A stretch of DNA of 47,330 nt from Sphingobacterium lumbrici. GTDB lineage: Bacteria; Bacteroidota; Bacteroidia; Sphingobacteriales; Sphingobacteriaceae. A program made the position numbers and the translations under genes. The notes under the pieces were generated by a model. It did not search any database. It was not told the DNA's origin and saw only the letters and a list, made by a program, of their open reading frames with translations. The DNA is taken from positions 1 to 47,330 of the forward strand of contig NZ_SRZY01000005.1 of the NCBI RefSeq assembly GCF_006476045.1. Direction: 5' to 3'. Numbering within the stretch: position 1 is the first letter of the stretch; each line of letters starts with the position of its first letter. Of the stretch, positions 1 to 8,527 are shown in pieces.

Positions 1-1
1 T

Positions 2-124
2 AACAAAAGCACCAACGCTTCAGCAGAATCCTTCAATGCCAAACTGAAAGCATTCAGAAGTGTCTTCCGGGGTGTTAGGGATACTCAATTCTTTCTTTAT
101 AGGGTAATGAAATTATATGCTTAA
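2..124 (+). CDS. C-terminal end of an ISL3-type (ISAon1-like) transposase, 5' part outside window
   Basis: The first 40 codons of the window read in frame to a TAA stop and contain NASAESFNAKLKAFR followed by RGVRDTQFFLYRVMKLYA. From memory this matches the C-terminus of ISAon1-like DDE transposases of Bacteroidota, which are related to ISL3. Only the tail is visible, so it cannot be judged whether the gene is intact. A purine/pyrimidine-biased stretch with a C run just downstream (about 125-175) may hold the end of the insertion sequence, but the other end is outside the window. Confidence 0.7.
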   Translation, partial: NKSTNASAESFNAKLKAFRSVFRGVRDTQFFLYRVMKLYA

Positions 125-205
125 AAAGGATTTCCCCCCAAGAATTCCGCTTGATCCCTTTTTTTATGGGAAAAATTGAATAATTCAGGGGTATTGTAAA
201 AAACA

Positions 206-238
206 AAAAGCCTGCAAACGTTCAATTTGCAGGCTTTT
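206..238 (-). terminator. Rho-independent terminator of tRNA-Glu
   Basis: A 13-bp perfect stem (206-218 with 226-238, arm AAAAGCCTGCAAA) closes a 7-base loop. Read on the minus strand it is followed by a T-rich tail (CTTTTTGTTTTTTAC), the classical intrinsic terminator layout, 24 bases beyond the 3' end of the tRNA. On the plus strand the tail is weaker, so it may also slow transcripts leaving the transposase. Confidence 0.8.
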
Positions 239-261
239 GTATGTTTTGACTTCAAGATGTG

Positions 262-333
262 TAGCCCGTAGGGGAATCGAACCCCTGTTTCAAGAATGAA
301 AATCTTGCGTCCTAACCCCTAGACGAACGGGCC
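262..333 (-). tRNA. tRNA-Glu (anticodon TTC)
   Basis: On the minus strand the sequence starts GGCCCGTTCGTCTAGGGG and ends CCCCTACGGGCTA. The cloverleaf is complete: a 7-bp acceptor stem (G1-U72 is a wobble pair), an anticodon stem CAAGA/TCTTG around the loop TTTTCAT with anticodon TTC, and a T arm AGGGG-TTCGATT-CCCCT. CCA is not encoded, so it must be added after transcription. The span is 72 bases. It is followed downstream by an intrinsic terminator, so it is probably a single-gene transcript. Confidence 0.95.
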
Positions 334-431
334 ATTTCCGATTTGGTGATGCAAATATAGAGGCTTTTTTATTACTTCCAAAATATTTTCATCACCAAAA
401 TTGTAACTTATTGGATTTTAATTTTTTATTT

Positions 432-1706
432 TTAAATAAGGTCAAATCCAATGTCCGTTCTGAAGTATTTTCCTTGATAAAAAATACGCCCGGCATCCGC
501 AGTTGCCTGCTGTAAAGCCGAGAAAAGGTCATTTTGTAAAGTTGTGACAGCTATTACGCGACCACCTGCAGTCACCACTTCTCCGTTGACTTCTTTCGTG
601 CCTGCGTGGAATACGATAGATTCCTTTACGTTCTCGATATTCGAAATTACTTTTCCGGATTCGTAATCTCCCGGATAACCGCCCGACACCAACATGACTG
701 TAACGGCTGTTTTTGGCGAAACCGTATATGAACGTGTCTCTAAATTTCCCTGTGCGACACCCTCCAAAAGATCCACTAGATCAGATTCTATTCGGGGAAG
801 TACCGATTCTGTTTCTGGATCTCCCATGCGTACATTGTATTCGATAACGAAAGGTTCTCCTCCAACATTCATTAAACCAATAAAAATAAACCCTTTATAT
901 GGAATGTTATCTTTTTTTAGGCCTTCAACCGTAGGTTTAATAATACGCTCTTCGACTTTGCTCAAGAAAGTTTCATCTGCAAATGGCACAGGGGATATGG
1001 AGCCCATTCCTCCTGTATTCAATCCGGTATCTCCTTCTCCAATTCGCTTATAATCCTTGGCCGAAGGCAATACTTTATAGGAGTTACCGTCGGTTAATAC
1101 AAATACAGAAAGTTCGATACCCTTTAAAAATTCTTCAATCACAACTACACTGCTTGCATCACCAAATTTAGCATCGGCTATCATAGCCGTGAGTTCTGCT
1201 TTCGCGTTCTCAATAGTCTCGCAAATCAAAACACCCTTACCGGCAGCTAATCCGTCAGCCTTTAAAACGATTGGAAGATTCTGGGTTTCTAGGTATGTCA
1301 AGCCTTCTTCTAAATTTGATTTATCAAAAGATTTGTATGCAGCGGTAGGGATATTATGTCTAAACATAAACTCCTTTGAAAAGTCTTTAGATCCTTCAAG
1401 CTGAGCACCAAGTTGTTGGGGCCCGATCACTGCGATATGTTTAATGTCTTCTCTACCTAAAAAATAATCATGAATTCCTTTTACCAATGGTTCTTCCGGT
1501 CCCACTAATATGATCTCTATTTTGTTCTCCAAAGCAAAGGTCGCTATTCCTTCGAAATCGGTCACTTTTAAAGGTACATTTTGACCATAAACCCCAGTAC
1601 CTGCATTACCCGGAGCAATAAAGAGTTTTGATAGTTTAGGGCTCTGTGCTAGTTTATAAGCAAAGGCAGATTCACGCCCACCTGATCCAATGATTAAGAT
1701 ATTCAT
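432..1706 (-). CDS. purD: Phosphoribosylamine-glycine ligase (GAR synthetase)
   Basis: The enzyme joins 5-phosphoribosylamine and glycine using ATP, the second step of de novo purine synthesis, in the cytoplasm. The 424-residue product is of normal length. It begins MNILIIGSGGRESAFA with the N-domain glycine-rich loop, has an ATP-grasp central region (VLKADGLAAGKGVLI) and carries the PurD signature as NVRMGDPETES. The frame stays open 28 codons further upstream, but that extension does not resemble the family, and the chosen ATG lies 4 bases after a -7 promoter box, so transcription would start about at this codon. No other purine genes are in the window. Confidence 0.95.
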   Translation of the reverse strand: MNILIIGSGGRESAFAYKLAQSPKLSKLFIAPGNAGTGVYGQNVPLKVTDFEGIATFALENKIEIILVGPEEPLVKGIHDYFLGREDIKHIAVIGPQQLGAQLEGSKDFSKEFMFRHNIPTAAYKSFDKSNLEEGLTYLETQNLPIVLKADGLAAGKGVLICETIENAKAELTAMIADAKFGDASSVVVIEEFLKGIELSVFVLTDGNSYKVLPSAKDYKRIGEGDTGLNTGGMGSISPVPFADETFLSKVEERIIKPTVEGLKKDNIPYKGFIFIGLMNVGGEPFVIEYNVRMGDPETESVLPRIESDLVDLLEGVAQGNLETRSYTVSPKTAVTVMLVSGGYPGDYESGKVISNIENVKESIVFHAGTKEVNGEVVTAGGRVIAVTTLQNDLFSALQQATADAGRIFYQGKYFRTDIGFDLI

Positions 1707-1710
1707 GTCG

Positions 1711-1741
1711 CAAAGATATTGATGTCTGTTAAGATTACATA
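1711..1741 (-). promoter_or_regulatory. Promoter of purD, Bacteroidota type
   Basis: On the minus strand TATG (1738-1741), a 19-base spacer and TATCTTTG (1711-1718) match the TTTG-N19-TAnnTTTG consensus of the primary sigma factor with one mismatch. Only four bases (CGAC) separate the -7 box from the purD ATG, so the mRNA is predicted to be leaderless or nearly so. Confidence 0.7.
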
Positions 1742-1821
1742 AATTTTTACATATCATAATGCGAATTGCATAATATTTTTTATCTTTCACCTATCAGATT
1801 TTAAATCAATTGACAATAATT

Positions 1822-4464
1822 ATGAGAGCCTTTTCCCTTTTAGTTGTATTTTCAGTATTTTTTTCGATAGTATATGCCCAGGATATTCAAAAGACATTAG
1901 AGAAGGCAGATGATTTTTATCAATCCAATCCACAGGAGAAATTGTATTTACATCTGGATAAATATGCTTACACGGCTGGGGAAACAATTTGGTTTAAGGC
2001 ATATACCACGATCGGTATTCATAATTTCTTTTCCAATTTGAGTGGGATCGCAAACGTAGAGCTAATAAGTCCCTCTGAGGAAGTTGTAGCTGCTATAAAG
2101 ATTCCGTTGATTTCAGGTTTAGGGATAGGAGATTTCCTGTTGAACGATACCATAGTCGAAGGATCATACCGAATTAGGGCATATACGAATTGGATGCGCA
2201 ATTATGATGATACCTATTTTTATGACCGTACGATTCAGATTAGCAATGGTCGTTTGGATAACGTGTTGACAACTACGTCTGTTACCTCATCTGATAAAGA
2301 CAATATTTACGCTATTAATTTGAAAAGTCTTGCCGGAAATGCGCTTTCGAAAACAAGTATAAGGTACGAAGTACTACATGAAGGCAAGGTGGTCGATAAA
2401 GGAAGGACAGCTAGTGATGAAGCGGGGCTATCTACCATAAAAGTGGATAAGAAATATAAGGCTCCCCTCCTTAAACTCCGGTTTGAAAATATGGAGAAAA
2501 TGAATGTCACTAAACTTATTAAAGCAAGTGCCGAACAACAAGATAATAATTTGCAGATTTTCCCCGAAGGGGGCAAATTATTGGCAAACGTAGTCAACAA
2601 TATTGGAATAAAGGCAATTCGACCAAATGGTTTGGGAATAAAAGCGAAGCTTGTTGTTCTGGCCGGAGTAGATACTGTGCTCTCCGTTGAGACAAATGAG
2701 TTAGGAATGGGAGCATCTTCCTTATTCGTCCGTGAAAATGATGTATTTAAAGCATTTGCAGAATTTGCCGATGGTTCTAAATCAGAAGTGTCTGTCCCTT
2801 CGATAGAAAAATCAGGTTATTCTTTACTTGTCAATAGCCTAAATTCAAGGAATGTATATGCGCAATTAAATGTTTCTCCGGATTTAATCGATCAGAAAGA
2901 AATGTATTTTGTTGTGCAGCACCTGGGGCAAGTATATTTTGTGTCAAAACAGAAGTTAACAAAAAGCGAACTTGTTTATGCTGTTGATAAGGATAAATTG
3001 CCAACAGGGGTGGTAACAATATCTATTTTAAATGATCAGTTTATGCCTGTTGTAGAACGCGCTTTTTTTAGCTATAAACCGGAGAATATACTTCCGATGG
3101 AGATAACGCTTGATAAAGAGAGTTACGGTAGTCGGGAGAAAGTGGATGTGAATCTAAATGTCGGTACGGAGGGAGACAGTATTCGTTTTGCGGCACTCTC
3201 TGCATCCGTTGTTGATCTTTCCAAAATCAAAGATGAGTATTCGGTCGCGCCGAACATATTGTCGACGTTATTGCTGAGTTCAGATCTAAAAGGATTTATT
3301 GAGAATCCGGGCTATTATTTTAACAATGAAGTGAATACGGCCGATTTGGATTTCCTCATGCTTACACAAGGTTGGAGAAGTATGGACTGGAGAGATTCGG
3401 AAATCGCTGCTACTCATAAGTTTGAGCCTGAAAAATCTTTAAAAATAGCAGGGTACACCAGAAAATTGGGTAGAAAGGCAGCAGAGCCAAAAGCGTCTGT
3501 CCAATTGATCTCTACAAAGAACTTTATGGATTTTATAGACACGTTGTCTGCGGATGACGGTTATTTTGAGTTTGACGAGTTAATGTTTCCGGACAGTATC
3601 AAGTTTTTAATTTCTGCCAAAAATGAAAAAGGTAAAAATAATATTGACATTGAGATTAATGCACAAGAAAAATCTGTCATTTCTGCTAATCGAAATGTCG
3701 CTTTAGAAAGATACGATATCAATGATTTCTATAAAGACGAAATAAACAATTCAAAACAGTTTTTTGCGGAATTGGAACGTAATGGTTTGATGGAACGGGC
3801 AATTGATATTGAAGAAGTAGTGGTAAGAGCAAAAAAGAGAAGAGCTGCTGAAAATTCCAGTAACCTGAATGGATCCGGCAATGCAGATCAGATTATATCT
3901 GCTGAAGAATTATCCACCTGCGCGTCACTCGAAATGTGTCTCGTCGGCCGTTTAATGGGTGTGACATTTATAAACGGGATTCCTCACAATACAAGAGGGA
4001 ATCTGCCTATGCAAGTGGTGTTGGATGGAATGTACATCGAAGCAGATCAGATTTCGATGATAAATGTATCGGATATTGAAAGTGTTGAGGTGCTAAGGAA
4101 TGTTAATTACACGGCGATATACGGTTCGTATGGTAGCAATGGGTTGTTAATTATCACCTCTAAGACGGGGGCATCTGCTATGCGAAGGTATACGCCCAAA
4201 GGAATCGTTACTATACAGCCGCAGGGCATTCATGTGAATAGGACGTTTTACAAACCTGTGTACGATGTGTCGGATGAAACTAAATTCAACCGCGATTTGC
4301 GTACTACGATTCATTGGGAACCTATCATGGTCGCCGATAAAGATGGCCAAACTTCTTTCCAGTTTTTTACTTCAGATGGAAAAGGAAAGTACTTGATGGT
4401 GATTGAGGGAATTGATTTTGGAGGAAGAGTCGGTAGAAAAGCCATAGCGTTTGAGGTTAAATGA
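1822..4464 (+). CDS. Large secreted protein with MG2-like domain and C-terminal TonB-plug-like domain
   Basis: The 880-residue product starts with a signal peptide (MRAFSLLVVFSVFFSIVYAQ). A TTG four codons upstream was rejected in favour of this ATG. The N-terminal part (KLYLHLDKYAYTAGETIWFKAY) is typical of the macroglobulin-like MG2 domain in Bacteroidota surface proteins; long beta-rich segments follow. Around residue 663 comes IEEVVVRAKKRR, and residues about 690-785 resemble a TonB receptor plug (LPMQVVLDGMYIE, IESVEVLRNVNYTAIYG, NGLLIITSKTG). No 22-strand barrel follows, so it is not a transporter by itself. Proteins of this layout are common in the phylum and have no established function; binding or delivery of a partner at the outer membrane is an inference. 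A likely -7 box (TATCTTTC) lies at 1791-1798. Confidence 0.75.
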   Translation: MRAFSLLVVFSVFFSIVYAQDIQKTLEKADDFYQSNPQEKLYLHLDKYAYTAGETIWFKAYTTIGIHNFFSNLSGIANVELISPSEEVVAAIKIPLISGLGIGDFLLNDTIVEGSYRIRAYTNWMRNYDDTYFYDRTIQISNGRLDNVLTTTSVTSSDKDNIYAINLKSLAGNALSKTSIRYEVLHEGKVVDKGRTASDEAGLSTIKVDKKYKAPLLKLRFENMEKMNVTKLIKASAEQQDNNLQIFPEGGKLLANVVNNIGIKAIRPNGLGIKAKLVVLAGVDTVLSVETNELGMGASSLFVRENDVFKAFAEFADGSKSEVSVPSIEKSGYSLLVNSLNSRNVYAQLNVSPDLIDQKEMYFVVQHLGQVYFVSKQKLTKSELVYAVDKDKLPTGVVTISILNDQFMPVVERAFFSYKPENILPMEITLDKESYGSREKVDVNLNVGTEGDSIRFAALSASVVDLSKIKDEYSVAPNILSTLLLSSDLKGFIENPGYYFNNEVNTADLDFLMLTQGWRSMDWRDSEIAATHKFEPEKSLKIAGYTRKLGRKAAEPKASVQLISTKNFMDFIDTLSADDGYFEFDELMFPDSIKFLISAKNEKGKNNIDIEINAQEKSVISANRNVALERYDINDFYKDEINNSKQFFAELERNGLMERAIDIEEVVVRAKKRRAAENSSNLNGSGNADQIISAEELSTCASLEMCLVGRLMGVTFINGIPHNTRGNLPMQVVLDGMYIEADQISMINVSDIESVEVLRNVNYTAIYGSYGSNGLLIITSKTGASAMRRYTPKGIVTIQPQGIHVNRTFYKPVYDVSDETKFNRDLRTTIHWEPIMVADKDGQTSFQFFTSDGKGKYLMVIEGIDFGGRVGRKAIAFEVK

Positions 4465-4598
4465 CACTTTTTCTTTCCTTAATATCGTGTTTGAAAAATG
4501 CTTATCTTGTGTCAACCTTAACTGATTTTAGGTTGTGTATAATAGACAGAATGTATCCGCTGTCGTAGGGGTTTTTAGTAGCAGAAACAGTTGAAACG

Positions 4599-5366
4599 AT
4601 GAATTTTTTAAAAATTAAGAAAGACGATCATATTTTTCATATCACTTTGGATCGAGGTAAGTCGAATGCAATTGATATACAGGTGGTGAATGAACTGATT
4701 GTGGCGATTCAGGAAGCTGAGTCAGACCCCGCGATAGAAGGACTGGTCTTATCGGGTAAGGAAGGCTTTTTTTCGTCCGGTTTGGATTTAATTGCCCTTT
4801 ATGATTACAATGCCGAAGAAATGAAGGAATTTTGGAGCCGCTTTATGTTGCTGATCCAGACCCTCGCAAGCTTTTCCAAACCTGCTGTTTCTGCAATTAC
4901 AGGGCACAGTCCTGCGGGTGGATGCGTATTAGCGATCTGTTGTGATTACCGTATTATGGCAGAAGGAGAATTTATCATTGGCTTAAATGAAGTCCCTGTA
5001 GGTATCGTAGTGCCGGATAGTATATTTGATCTGTACAGTTTTTGGTTGGGAAAGGCACAAGCATATCGTTTTTTGTTAGAAGGCAAATTACTCAAACCTC
5101 AAGAAGCACTGAAGGTGGGATTAGTAGATGAAGTTGTTGATTTCAACCGCATTCAGAATGCTGCGGTGCGTAAAGTCAAAAGTGTTACCCAATTTGAAAA
5201 AAATGCTTGGAGGCTTACGAAGCTTAATTTGAGAAAGGCGCTTTTATCAACTTTATCTGAAAATCATGATACGGTTATCGGGCAGGTATTAAGACAATGG
5301 TGGTCTCCGGCAAACAGAGCGATTATGAAAACGATCATCGATAATTTAACGCATAAAAGAGCTTAA
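4599..5366 (+). CDS. Crotonase-superfamily enzyme, probably enoyl-CoA isomerase-like
   Basis: The 255-residue protein has the crotonase fold signature: oxyanion-hole segments FFSSGLDLIALYDY (about residue 57) and AITGHSPAGGCVLAICCDYR (about 99). One candidate catalytic acid is visible, E131 in IIGLNEVPVGIVVPD. That GLNE motif and the following text resemble mitochondrial Delta3,Delta2-enoyl-CoA isomerase (ECI1) more than hydratases, which use two glutamates. It would act on unsaturated fatty acyl-CoA in the cytoplasm. The exact reaction is inferred from motif similarity only. It stands alone, 134 bases behind the MG2 gene, with no other beta-oxidation gene nearby. Confidence 0.8.
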   Translation: MNFLKIKKDDHIFHITLDRGKSNAIDIQVVNELIVAIQEAESDPAIEGLVLSGKEGFFSSGLDLIALYDYNAEEMKEFWSRFMLLIQTLASFSKPAVSAITGHSPAGGCVLAICCDYRIMAEGEFIIGLNEVPVGIVVPDSIFDLYSFWLGKAQAYRFLLEGKLLKPQEALKVGLVDEVVDFNRIQNAAVRKVKSVTQFEKNAWRLTKLNLRKALLSTLSENHDTVIGQVLRQWWSPANRAIMKTIIDNLTHKRA

Positions 5367-5423
5367 AAATGAATATTAAAGGAGTGTTGAAAGAAGACAA
5401 AATCTGTAAAAACAATACATAAA

Positions 5424-6059
5424 ATGAAGTCGCTATTCTTTACTATTTTCTGTGTAATGCTGCTGTTCTCCTGTTGTAATCAAAACAAAAGCAAGGAACA
5501 GGGTGCGCAAGATAGCACGCAAATAAAAGTACCACAGTCCGAAGAAGAGATTGAGCAGCTCAGTGAAGTTATCACACGATTTGTGAGAGCATATATCAAT
5601 CAAGACAACCAAAAAGCAAATGCGCTCATACACCCTGAATTAGGTCTTACAGTTATACATAGACCAGGGGTGGCAGATGTATTCACTAGAGTAGACAGTA
5701 TAGATTTTGCACATCCTATCCCGGAGTATTTTCCTTATCCCACTTTTTCTAACGATTACGCATTGACCTTCGAATCTCTTCCAACTTTTGATTGTGGCAC
5801 GGAGAAGTGGACTAAAGAAGGTTTCTTTTGCGATACCACATCTCATCCGGACCAATTATCTCGGATCGCTGCATTTCAAAAGGAGTTTAATCAACAAGAG
5901 TTTTCCGAAGCGCAAATTGAAAAAATTAAAGACACCGAAAAGAAAAGTTACCGTGTTATTCTTACATCTAGTGAGCCACTCATTTTTCACCTTCAGCAAC
6001 AGGAAGGGGTTTGGTATATTACCGTATTGGATAGAGCGTATGCGGGTTGCGACGGATAA
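5424..6059 (+). CDS. Small lipoprotein of unknown function
   Basis: The 211-residue product starts MKSLFFTIFCVMLLFSCC; C17 fits a lipobox, so it should be a lipidated envelope protein. After it come a polar linker (NQNKSKEQGAQ) and a mixed alpha/beta region with an acidic helix (EEEIEQLSEVITRFVRAYINQDNQKANALIHPELGL). The opening of that region recalls SnoaL/NTF2-like folds, but this is weak. No enzyme motif is recognised. It lies 57 bases behind the crotonase gene on the same strand and could be co-transcribed. Confidence 0.7.
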   Translation: MKSLFFTIFCVMLLFSCCNQNKSKEQGAQDSTQIKVPQSEEEIEQLSEVITRFVRAYINQDNQKANALIHPELGLTVIHRPGVADVFTRVDSIDFAHPIPEYFPYPTFSNDYALTFESLPTFDCGTEKWTKEGFFCDTTSHPDQLSRIAAFQKEFNQQEFSEAQIEKIKDTEKKSYRVILTSSEPLIFHLQQQEGVWYITVLDRAYAGCDG

Positions 6060-6179
6060 AGATGTGTACATCGCTATTGTTCCATTTAATTCATGAAGAT
6101 TTTAATGAAATTAACAGCGATTTTAAAGCGTATTTTGAGGTATTAAATTATATTTACAACAAAAATTATAGTGTTAGTC

Positions 6180-7919
6180 ATGACAAACTTTGATAACGTA
6201 ACGAAGGGCCGTATCCAACAATGGTTGACAGCGGAATATGATCAAGATACAGTTGCGCAGGTACAAAAATTAGTGGATGATAAGGAGGAAACAGAATTGT
6301 TAGATTCGTTTTACAAGGAATTGGAATTTGGTACAGGCGGCCTCCGGGGTATCATGGGGGTAGGTTCAAATCGGATGAATAAATATACCTTGGGCAAAGC
6401 TACGCAGGGTTTGTCTAATTATTTAAAAAAGGAATTTCCGAATGAAGAGGTGAAAGTTGCGGTATCCTACGACAGCCGTAATAATTCGCAGGCGTTTGGA
6501 AGAATGGTAGCAGATGTATTTTCTGCCAACGGGATTAAGGTGTACTTATTCGAAGAGTTACGTCCGACACCTATGCTGTCATTTGCCGTTCGTCATTTTG
6601 GCTGTCAAGGGGGCGTAATGCTTACTGCCTCGCATAACCCAAAGGAGTATAACGGCTACAAAGCCTATTGGAATGATGGTGGCCAGCTGGTGGCTCCACA
6701 TGATAAAAACGTGATTACCGAAGTGAATGCAATACAGTCTGTTACCGCAATTAAGTTTGAAGGTATTCAAGACAATATTACGGTAGTGAAAGAAGATTTT
6801 GACCAGATCTATATCGATGCAAATAAAAAGCTAAGCATTCACCCCGAAGTCGTTGCCGCGCAGCAGGATCTAAAAATTGTGTTTTCTCCGATTCATGGAA
6901 CAGGGATTACGTTGGTTCCTAAAATATTGGAGGCGTGGGGCTTTAGAAACGTGACAGTGGTTGAAGAACAATCGAAGCCCGATGGAAATTTCCCGACCGT
7001 GATTTATCCCAATCCGGAAGAAGAGGAAGCAATGTCTATGGCCAAGCGAAAAGGAGAAGAGCTCGATGCAGACGTTGTAATGGCTACTGATCCGGATGCG
7101 GACAGGGTTGGTGTGGCTGTCAAGAATACAAATGGAGTGTTTCAGCTGTTGAACGGCAACCAGATCGGCAGTCTGTTGACCTATTACGTACTATCTGCTA
7201 AGAAAGAAAAGGGCGAATTACAGGCAGAAGATTATGTTGTGAAGACCATCGTTACGTCTAATTTGTTTTCGGATATTGCCACAGGTTTTGGTGTTAAAAG
7301 TTACGAAACGCTTACGGGATTTAAGTTTATTGGAGAGGTGATTACGAATCTTGAAGAAAAGGAGAATTACTTAGTTGGAGGAGAAGAGAGTTATGGGTTT
7401 TTAATAGGTGACTTGGTACGAGATAAAGATGCGGTGAACTCCTGTGCTTTCATTGCGGAGATGACGGCTTATTTCAAGTACCAGGGGAAATCTCTTTTTG
7501 ATGTTTTACTGGAGATATATGAAAAGTACGGATTTTATCAGGAGAAGTTAATTTCCTTGACAAAAAAGGGGAAAGCAGGTGCCGATGAAATTAAACAAAT
7601 GATGATCGACCTTCGTGCTGATGTACCGAAAGTATTGGGTGGTGTCGCCGTTAGCGAAATTCGGGATTATGAAAATACGGTAGCTTATGATCTGACTACC
7701 GGTGAGCAGCGTAAAATTAATCTGCCTAAATCAGATGTACTGCAATTTATAACGGAGGATGGAGATGTTATTTCAGCCCGTCCTTCGGGTACGGAACCAA
7801 AAATTAAATTTTATTGTTCCGTCAAAGAGCAGTTATCGACTATTTCGGAATACGATGCTGTTGCTCGGAAGTTAGAAGATAAAGTGGAGCGGATTATGGC
7901 AGATATCGTAAAGAACTAA
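6180..7919 (+). CDS. Phospho-sugar mutase (alpha-D-phosphohexomutase; PGM/PMM, PGM2-like)
   Basis: It interconverts hexose 1- and 6-phosphates through a phosphoserine. The 579-residue length fits the PGM2-like long subfamily. All four landmark loops are visible: the active serine S151 in MLTASHNPKEYNGYK, the metal loop DPDADRVGV, the sugar loop GGEESYGFL and the phosphate loop RPSGTEPKIKF. An upstream GTG (6171) exists, but the ATG at 6180 gives MTNFDNVTKGRIQQW, the natural N-terminus. The NUDIX gene starts two bases after the stop, so the two are translated from one transcript. Choice between glucose and mannose substrates cannot be made from motifs alone. Confidence 0.92.
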   Translation: MTNFDNVTKGRIQQWLTAEYDQDTVAQVQKLVDDKEETELLDSFYKELEFGTGGLRGIMGVGSNRMNKYTLGKATQGLSNYLKKEFPNEEVKVAVSYDSRNNSQAFGRMVADVFSANGIKVYLFEELRPTPMLSFAVRHFGCQGGVMLTASHNPKEYNGYKAYWNDGGQLVAPHDKNVITEVNAIQSVTAIKFEGIQDNITVVKEDFDQIYIDANKKLSIHPEVVAAQQDLKIVFSPIHGTGITLVPKILEAWGFRNVTVVEEQSKPDGNFPTVIYPNPEEEEAMSMAKRKGEELDADVVMATDPDADRVGVAVKNTNGVFQLLNGNQIGSLLTYYVLSAKKEKGELQAEDYVVKTIVTSNLFSDIATGFGVKSYETLTGFKFIGEVITNLEEKENYLVGGEESYGFLIGDLVRDKDAVNSCAFIAEMTAYFKYQGKSLFDVLLEIYEKYGFYQEKLISLTKKGKAGADEIKQMMIDLRADVPKVLGGVAVSEIRDYENTVAYDLTTGEQRKINLPKSDVLQFITEDGDVISARPSGTEPKIKFYCSVKEQLSTISEYDAVARKLEDKVERIMADIVKN

Positions 7920-7920
7920 T

Positions 7921-8463
7921 ATGGAAAAGTGGACACTGCTGGATTCTAAATATATTATTGAACGCCCCTGGGCGACATTGCGGGTAGATAAGCTGCAATT
8001 GCCCAATGGTAATATAAAGGAAGAATATTATGTGCTGGAATATCCAACATGGGTTAATATGATCGGTATTACAGCGGAGAATCAAGTCCTATTTGTTACA
8101 CAATATCGACATGGTGCGGGTCAGATAATGACGGAATTACCTGCGGGAGTGGTGGAGGAAGGGGAAGATCCGGCAGATGCCGCTAAACGGGAGCTGTTGG
8201 AGGAGACCGGTTATGCTTTTGATTCGATCGAAAAAATAGCCGAGTTGTATGCTAACCCGGCTACGAGCGGAAATGTTACCCATACTTATATTCTACGGGG
8301 AGGTAAGAAAATCCAGGAACAGGAATTGGACAATTCAGAAGACATTGAAGTGGTATTGATGTCTATTGAAGAAGCCAAAACCTTTTTATTGGAAAACAGG
8401 ATTGGTCAAGCGCTGCATTCTGCAGCGTTGTTTTATGCCTTTAAGCATTTAGGGTTGTTGTAG
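7921..8463 (+). CDS. NUDIX hydrolase, ADP-ribose pyrophosphatase-like
   Basis: The 180-residue protein contains a complete Nudix box at residues 76-98: GVVEEGEDPADAAKRELLEE plus TGY, matching GX5EX7REUXEEXGU with all metal-binding glutamates. The flanking text (VLFVTQYRHGAGQIMTELPAG and NPATSGNVTHTYILRG) is like the ADP-sugar pyrophosphatase branch, which splits ADP-ribose or ADP-glucose to AMP and a sugar phosphate. It sits directly behind the phosphohexomutase, so a nucleotide-sugar substrate is a reasonable inference. Confidence 0.88.
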   Translation: MEKWTLLDSKYIIERPWATLRVDKLQLPNGNIKEEYYVLEYPTWVNMIGITAENQVLFVTQYRHGAGQIMTELPAGVVEEGEDPADAAKRELLEETGYAFDSIEKIAELYANPATSGNVTHTYILRGGKKIQEQELDNSEDIEVVLMSIEEAKTFLLENRIGQALHSAALFYAFKHLGLL

Positions 8464-8492
8464 GCGTTAGACAAGAGATATTAGACGTGCGA

Positions 8493-8523
8493 TATGAGAG
8501 TGGAGGAACTTTTCGTACCTTTG
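8493..8523 (+). promoter_or_regulatory. Promoter of the gene starting at 8528
   Basis: TATG (8493-8496), a 19-base spacer and TACCTTTG (8516-8523) match the Bacteroidota primary promoter. The ATG follows after only four bases (CAAA), so the transcript should begin at or next to the start codon. Confidence 0.75.
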
Positions 8524-8527
8524 CAAA

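Noticed and set aside
694..1053. 119-codon plus-strand frame
   Set aside because: Antisense to purD, which is certain from its motifs.
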